From the NCBI GenBank assembly GCA_003024985.2, contig PXIH01S0084462.1: DNA of 10,590 nt, one strand, 5' to 3'. The stretch comes from Euperipatoides rowelli. Taxonomy: Eukaryota > Onychophora > Udeonychophora > Euonychophora > Peripatopsidae. This document shows, one piece after another, positions 8,101-10,590 of this stretch. The position numbers and the translations under genes are program-made. The notes under the pieces were generated by a model. It made no database searches. It was not told the origin of the DNA and was given only the letters and a program-made list of their open reading frames with translations. Each line of letters begins with the position of its first letter. The stretch's first letter is position 1.

Positions 8101-10158
8101 ATTGCTGTCTGTTACATATTTTATAATAATAAATCTACTTTTGCCACATTTTCTCATAGTAAACATAAAAAAATAAGAATTAAAAAATACACACAATGCC
8201 CTGGCTTCATATAATTTAAACAGATTACAAACAAAAGAATTTACTACAGTTTATGAGACATTAAAAATAATAATTTCTTCATTAGGGCATACTAATATAT
8301 TACTTAAAGGTTCAGCTAGATATCCCATCAATCACACTAATTGTAAAACAATTTCTATTCTGATGGGTTTATGTAATAGTACCCAAGATAATTGATTTTT
8401 TAGACAAATACCTAAACATCTTGTATTGGATTAGTGGGAAATTCCATTTTTAGTGGTGACTATAAGTAAAACCTATTTGATTTTCATCAATATTATTTAT
8501 ATTTCCTCACTTTATATTTGGATAATGAACAATATCTGTTTAAACCCCTACAACTCATTATAATATTTAAATTTATCTGAATGCCTCTAACACACTATTC
8601 TCAGGTACTGTGAAAATTTTTAAAGATGTAGGTGACATTAAACATGGTGATTTGAAACTTGATAGAAGATCGGAACACCTTTGCCATATACCATCAATCT
8701 GAATATCAACTTTGTTTCTGAAAATATCAAAGTAGATAGAAATCGTTGGTGATTTATGACTCTTTAACATAAACAGTTAATAGACACCATTTTGAAAAAT
8801 GACAGGTATTCCAAACAACTTTTCCATGAAGTCTTTGCAAGTGATGGAGTACCTTTACCACAAATAAGATATTACATTTTGAACAATGTGCCTAGACATC
8901 AGTGTGGTTGACATGGATAGCTAGTCATTGTACTTTGGTTCATATGGCCAAACATCGGAACAATTTTTAAACTCTTATTAAAAGGAATTAGTACTGTTTG
9001 TGATTGTAATGTATTACCGTACTTTTGTTATATAAAACCTACCTTTACGTACTTCTGTTGTATAAAACTAACCTTTAGGCTCTCGGAGAGCAAATTTTAG
9101 TTCTTCAATTCCTTTTTCAGGATCTCTGACAACAGCTTTATACACCTGGCTGAAGGTACCTTCACCAATCTTTTCTTGTGTTTCTACACAACTTCGTTGA
9201 AACTGGTACAGTTTTTCTTGATCTTCAGAAATTTCTTCTTGGGTAGTGTTACTGGAAGTTTTACGTGATCTTCTATGCACCTGTTAGTTAAATATAAATA
9301 ATTATGATGATGAGGATATTAATAATAATAATAATATTGAGAATAATAACGATGATAATGAGGTGATGAGAATATAAGCAACAGACAATTACTTATTTTT
9401 TGGATTGGCTATTAATATCTAAATGTCTGAATGATGATAAAATATTTTATAATGTAGGCCTACTAAGTCACTCCCTCCAGACAGGATAATTGATACATTT
9501 AACGTGAAGAAGTTACGCTCTACTGAAACTGCATTATACTGCATCATGGTCTACATTTTTGAACTCCTTTAACATAAATCCTCATCATAATTAACAGGGA
9601 CATTCTGCTTCAAATGCTGTAGGCTACATATTGTTCTAATTTATGTTCTCTATTCTTATTTATAAGTTTGTTTATTATTATTTATTAAGTTATTGATACA
9701 GATAACAATATAGTAAATAAAGCATATTGGTATTGATTTCCAATATGGTTACTTAAAAGTATTTTTCACATTTTCCCGCTCAAATTCTGAAAGTCCTTTT
9801 TTTTTTAAATTCTTTCTTTATTTAATATTTTTGCTTATAAATTTTAATCTTACATTGATTTCCAAGTAATTAATCCTTTATCAAAATTGTTTTTTCTGTC
9901 AGTTTTGATATTTATTTTTAACTATCTTTGTTTTAATTTCAATATTAAGAATAAGAATATATTTTTAGGCAATATACATTATATCATAATAATAATAAAA
10001 ATTCTTCAAATTCATACTATTTTGTTCAATTTATTTTCTTACAGTTTGTTGTCTTGATTTCTTCTTATGATACAAAACTGACACGGCTATTATTGCTGTT
10101 AGAACAAGCACACCTACTAAGACGCCAGTAACAGTTCCAGCAACTAATGGTGTTAAAT
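1991..10158 (-). CDS. Receptor tyrosine kinase gene, six internal exons (partial)
   Basis: Joining 10158-10043, 9280-9073, 7974-7867, 5691-5495, 3801-3679 and 2102-1991 on the minus strand gives 287 uninterrupted codons. Every junction has AG/GT splice sites and the intron phases are consistent (0, 1, 1, 0, 0, then 1). The product has a single transmembrane helix, a basic juxtamembrane stretch and a tyrosine-kinase domain: glycine loop GEGTFSQV (residues 77-84), alpha-C Glu 120, HRDLSCRN (212-219), DFG (232-234), WMALE (257-261) and SDVWSFG (272-278). HRDLSCRN and [11 protein letters not shown] are tyrosine-kinase-type motifs, closest by eye to the RET/FGFR/Cad96Ca class; I cannot name an orthologue. 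As a receptor it would sit in the plasma membrane. The ectodomain and the end of the C-lobe are outside the window. Oddities are Arg 104 where the VAVK lysine should be, and no Tyr between DFG and ALE. Both suggest weak or altered catalysis, which is inference. Confidence 0.9.
2219..2288. repeat. Imperfect trinucleotide microsatellite
   Basis: A run built on TAG/TAA/TTG-type trinucleotides (tagtagtactagttgtatt) passes into gataataataataaataata. It is intronic with no coding role. Confidence 0.7.
2427..2757 (+). pseudogene. Unrecognised coding-like stretch, probable TE relic
   Basis: Two overlapping open stretches lie in different frames. The first, about 2427-2579, includes [18 protein letters not shown] and ends NQNIF-stop. 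The second, from about 2549 to a stop near 2757, includes [28 protein letters not shown] and [19 protein letters not shown]. Their residue composition looks protein-like, and the overlap suggests one frame broken by a frameshift. I do not recognise the family. A linker between endonuclease and reverse transcriptase of a LINE is one possibility, but no catalytic motif is visible. There is no start codon context and no splice link to the kinase gene. Confidence 0.3.
3405..3445 (+). mobile_element. RTE-like retroelement/SINE 3' tail
   Basis: The sequence tgcccatgtaacgggctta followed by atgctagttaatta resembles the short hairpin-plus-CTAGT 3' terminus of RTE-type LINEs and their SINEs (GCCC...GGGC stem, then AATGCTAGTT). 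No coding part is attached. The assignment rests on a short motif remembered from the family and is tentative. Confidence 0.4.
3446..3520 (-). mobile_element. hAT-like terminal remnant
   Basis: On the minus strand the block reads ggtgtttcccaaactggga and continues through a GGTGGTACAAG-like part to CCCCTCACCCCC. This resembles the CAGTG-TTCCCAAACTGGGG terminal inverted repeat of many hAT elements and their MITEs. No partner terminus was found in the window, so it is probably a solo end. Confidence 0.4.
3679..3801 (-). CDS. RTK exon: catalytic loop and DFG
   Basis: The acceptor TTTTTTTTAG precedes TGT at 3801 and the donor AAG|GTAGGC follows 3679. It is exactly 41 codons, phase 0 at both ends. 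It encodes [10 protein letters not shown], with catalytic Asp 214 and Asn 219, then [20 protein letters not shown] with the metal-binding DFG Asp 232. The segment after DFG reads [11 protein letters not shown] and contains no tyrosine, whereas most receptor tyrosine kinases carry one to three autophosphorylation tyrosines there. HRDLSCRN departs from the common receptor form HRDLAARN but keeps every catalytic residue. Confidence 0.93.
4169..4890 (-). mobile_element. LINE ORF2 C-terminal relic (Jockey/CR1-like)
   Basis: In the same sense as the kinase gene, the minus strand holds decayed reverse-transcriptase C-terminal coding sequence. [20 protein letters not shown] (about 4850-4795) and [18 protein letters not shown] with [15 protein letters not shown] (4745-4640) match the W-KLN-K and KDLGI-LSF-H-I-KA-R-LG pattern of non-LTR elements. 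After a frameshift come [12 protein letters not shown] and [11 protein letters not shown]-like codons (the latter with a stop; about 4595-4520), then [20 protein letters not shown] (about 4495-4440), [18 protein letters not shown] (about 4355-4310) and [15 protein letters not shown] (4290-4245), ending at TGA 4171-4169. There are several stops and frameshifts. The element is 5' truncated near 4890. No A-tail is clear. Confidence 0.75.
4446..4483. repeat. Left arm of a 38-bp perfect inverted repeat
   Basis: The arm begins agatgtttatagctcac and ends gtttactctaca. Its reverse complement lies at 5199-5236 with no mismatch. Weaker similarity extends outward to about 4435 (tatagagc on both arms). 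On the minus strand this arm is part of the LINE coding sequence ([12 protein letters not shown]). Confidence 0.95.
5199..5236. repeat. Right arm of the 38-bp perfect inverted repeat
   Basis: This is the exact reverse complement of 4446-4483. Read on the plus strand it gives [13 protein letters not shown], the same LINE peptide as the other arm, then diverges after gctctata at about 5246. It is therefore a second, inverted copy of a LINE fragment rather than a simple transposon terminus. Confidence 0.95.
5495..5691 (-). CDS. RTK exon: hinge, kinase insert and alpha-E
   Basis: The exon runs from acceptor TTCTCCAG to donor AAG|GTAGG and holds two nucleotides plus 65 codons. It begins [18 protein letters not shown], the hinge and alpha-D region corresponding to the EY-GNL-L pattern of tyrosine kinases. 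A charged insert of roughly 25 residues follows (Lys, Glu and Ser rich, with [15 protein letters not shown]), then [19 protein letters not shown], the alpha-E helix. A kinase insert at this place is typical of split-kinase receptors such as FGFR, RET and PDGFR, though this one is short. The last residues RYK run straight into CLHRDL of the next exon, which supports the splice junction. Confidence 0.92.
5878..5904. repeat. Hairpin in Harbinger subterminal region
   Basis: The stem caatcctgg (5878-5886) pairs perfectly with ccaggattg (5896-5904) around a 9-nt loop. Five bases further on, gtgtg-tt-cacac (5909-5920) makes a second small hairpin. Confidence 0.9.
6014..6270 (+). pseudogene. HARBI1-like transposase N-terminal fragment
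   Basis: Sixty codons from ATG 6014 contain [17 protein letters not shown], then [21 protein letters not shown]. This follows the pattern K-R-WV-WL-R-E---NLLNEL---D--Y-NYLRM at the start of PIF/Harbinger nucleases. After TGA at 6194-6196 the similarity resumes in frame with TFNILL-LITSYIL (6197-6238), and one frame over with KQNTNM (about 6241-6258), typical of the next conserved helix in the family. Two TGA stops and a frameshift make it a pseudogene, and the rest of the transposase is missing. ATG 6014 as the original start is plausible but not proven. Confidence 0.7.
6494..6507. repeat. 14-bp perfect palindrome
   Basis: The sequence cttgtgtacacaag equals its own reverse complement. It lies just left of the other palindromes at the right side of the Harbinger relic. 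Confidence 0.9.
6528..6545. repeat. 18-bp perfect palindrome
   Basis: The sequence cctggaattaattccagg equals its own reverse complement. Its half-site cctgg/ccagg is also the core of the hairpin at 5878-5904 and of the 18-bp arms at 5853 and 6649. Confidence 0.9.
6607..6679. repeat. 73-bp block bounded by 13-bp inverted repeats
   Basis: The left arm gtacacacgatga (6607-6619) and right arm tcatcgtgtgtac (6667-6679) are perfect complements. The right arm directly abuts the 18-bp arm at 6649-6666. The block could be a solo end of a MITE or a nested insertion. Confidence 0.85.
7791..7822. repeat. Tandem 16-bp duplication
   Basis: The unit aattttactttatctt occurs twice, perfectly, back to back. 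It is intronic, 45 nt from the donor of the exon ending at 7867. Confidence 0.95.
7867..7974 (-). CDS. RTK exon: alpha-C helix and beta-4
   Basis: This 108-nt exon lies between acceptor TCTCCTTAG and donor G|GTGAGA. The split codons on both sides restore Asp. It reads [16 protein letters not shown], the alpha-C helix, then [15 protein letters not shown], matching the HPNIV-L-G pattern of tyrosine kinases. The Glu of REVIVL (residue 120) lies ten residues before the conserved His, as the salt-bridge Glu does in FGFR and RET, and 16 residues after Arg 104. This spacing is the main argument that Arg 104 occupies the catalytic-lysine position. A tandem 16-bp duplication at 7791-7822 lies about 45 nt inside the following intron and does not touch the donor. 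Confidence 0.9.
7975..9072 (-). other. Intron between RTK exons 2 and 3
   Basis: The intron has donor GTTAGT at 9072 and acceptor CTCCTTAG ending at 7975. It is AT-rich throughout. No gene, RNA or confidently named transposon is seen. The plus strand at about 8803-8900 reads protein-like for some 30 codons ([20 protein letters not shown]), but no family is recognised. Confidence 0.7.
9018..9077. repeat. Tandem 30-bp repeat spanning a splice donor
   Basis: The units 9018-9047 and 9048-9077 match at 26 of 30 positions, beginning cgtactt and ending accttta. Unit 2 contains the donor of the exon ending at 9073 (AAAG|GTTAGT on the minus strand). Unit 1 contains the equivalent AAAG|GTAGGT. Using the second donor would add 30 nt in frame but place a TAG right after the first added codon. 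Confidence 0.9.
9073..9280 (-). CDS. RTK exon: juxtamembrane and kinase N-lobe start
   Basis: The exon follows acceptor TAACTAACAG and ends at donor G|GTTAGT. It has 69 codons plus one nucleotide, which joins AC of the next exon to make Asp. It starts VHRRSRK, passes through a Ser/Thr/Glu-rich juxtamembrane segment, and reaches the nucleotide-binding loop [11 protein letters not shown], then strands beta-2 and beta-3. Where tyrosine kinases have VAVK, this exon reads FALR (residue 104 of the joined product), codon CGA. The Lys three to four residues away on either side does not align with the conserved position. A 30-nt tandem repeat at 9018-9077 copies the end of this exon together with its donor, producing a second donor-like GTAGGT at 9042. 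Confidence 0.92.
9281..10042 (-). other. Intron between RTK exons 1 and 2
   Basis: The intron has donor GTAAGA at 10042 and acceptor TAACAG ending at 9281. It holds a GAT/AAT microsatellite at about 9303-9365 and the palindrome gtaggcctac near 9463. Otherwise it is AT-rich and without recognisable features. Confidence 0.75.
9303..9365. repeat. GAT/AAT trinucleotide repeat
   Basis: The run begins atgatgatgagg, passes through aataataataataatatt and ends gatgataatgagg. It is an imperfect microsatellite just inside the intron, upstream of the acceptor at 9281. Confidence 0.8.
10043..10158 (-). CDS. RTK exon: transmembrane helix
   Basis: The acceptor TTGATAG precedes position 10158 and the donor GTAAGA follows 10043. 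The exon is 116 nt: two nucleotides completing a codon from an upstream exon, then 38 codons. The reading begins [11 protein letters not shown], continues as about 23 hydrophobic residues rich in V, L, I and A, and ends with the basic stop-transfer run [10 protein letters not shown]. This is the membrane anchor of a type I receptor, with the cytoplasmic side after HKKK. The preceding exon, which should encode membrane-proximal ectodomain, is not in the window: the remaining 430 bases to the right hold no matching exon but do hold a retroelement fragment. Confidence 0.88.
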
Positions 10159-10384
10159 CTATCAATAGAACAAAAAAATATTAAAAAAATAAGATAAGTA
10201 TTAAATACAATTTATCAATTAAGTGAATAAAAACAGGGAAATTGTAATGCAGATAACTTTTAGCAGAGAAAGAAAAAAAGATGTATAGATCTTTCTATTT
10301 TTAGCTACAGTGACGACAATCCCCATCTTTCAAGTATTGGTGATTCCATGATCTCTACCCCTTTGCCAAATTTGGTTCATCTTA

Positions 10385-10590
10385 TTTAAGAATGTAAATA
10401 ATGATAATATGTCTTCATTAGTATTTAAATTAGGACCCAAGGTGATGGGTGTGTCTGTCTTTTGGATATTCATTTCTGAGAGCCCAGGAATTGAGGGTGT
10501 TGGTATGAATGGTAGTGATATTATTGAGATTGAAGAGGCTAGGGATTTGGGTGTTATTATTCATGAATCTTGTAAGCCTAGTAAACAGTG
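10385..10590 (+). mobile_element. LINE reverse-transcriptase fragment at window edge
   Basis: An open frame on the plus strand, antisense to the kinase gene, reads LGPKVMGVSVFW, then GVGMNGSDIIEIEEARDLG and VIIHESCKPSKQ, reaching the right edge still open. The pattern K-KVM, then G-I-EVEE-RDLGVI, then LKPSKQC is the conserved region behind the RT active site in CR1/L2/Jockey-type non-LTR retrotransposons. The FADD motif upstream is not visible, so the fragment is 5' truncated or rearranged near 10385. It lies in the intron upstream of the transmembrane exon. It differs in sequence from the RT relic at 4169-4890. Confidence 0.7.

Noticed and set aside
8573-8770. A 65-codon open frame on the minus strand within an intron
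   Set aside because: No family resemblance, no splice-site pair joining it in phase to the kinase exons, and AT-rich DNA yields such frames by chance.
10160-10385. A further upstream extracellular exon of the kinase
   Set aside because: No minus-strand frame with a donor compatible with the two leftover nucleotides at 10158 and with ectodomain-like sequence was found.

Overview
This is AT-rich nuclear DNA from an invertebrate animal. The evidence is a gene split by GT-AG introns, a receptor tyrosine kinase (an animal gene family), and introns packed with decayed animal transposons of several classes: hAT, PIF/Harbinger, and at least three non-LTR retrotransposon fragments. An arthropod, perhaps a hemipteran-like insect, is my guess from the transposon mix, but nothing here settles the lineage.

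One host gene runs across the window on the minus strand. Six consecutive internal exons can be joined with matching phases and canonical splice sites: 10158-10043 (transmembrane helix), 9280-9073 (juxtamembrane and glycine loop), 7974-7867 (alpha-C region), 5691-5495 (hinge, kinase insert, alpha-E), 3801-3679 (HRD catalytic loop and DFG) and 2102-1991 (ALE motif to alpha-F). They give 287 codons without a stop. The extracellular domain lies beyond the right edge and the C-lobe end beyond the left edge. The kinase belongs to the broad RET/FGFR/Cad96Ca-like group. It is unusual in having Arg at the usual beta-3 Lys position and no Tyr in the activation segment.

The introns hold the rest. The intron after the last visible exon (1-1990) contains a BED-finger hAT transposase relic with an internal duplication (1-1316) and the 3' end of a LINE whose A-run stops 12 nt from the splice donor (about 1390-1978). 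Intron 2103-3678 has a microsatellite, an unrecognised coding-like stretch, an RTE-like 3' tail and a hAT-like terminus. Intron 3802-5494 has a LINE reverse-transcriptase C-terminal relic on the minus strand (4169-4890), with part of it repeated inverted at 5199-5236. Intron 5692-7866 has a deleted Harbinger element flanked by nested palindromes (5853-6666), then about 1.2 kb of plain AT-rich intron. Introns 7975-9072 and 9281-10042 are mostly featureless, except for a tandem repeat that duplicates a splice donor and a trinucleotide repeat. A further LINE reverse-transcriptase fragment runs off the right edge.

No complete, unprecedented multigene system is visible. The points most worth checking are the degenerate kinase residues, the duplicated splice donor that would introduce a stop codon, and the nested palindromic repeat family around the Harbinger relic.
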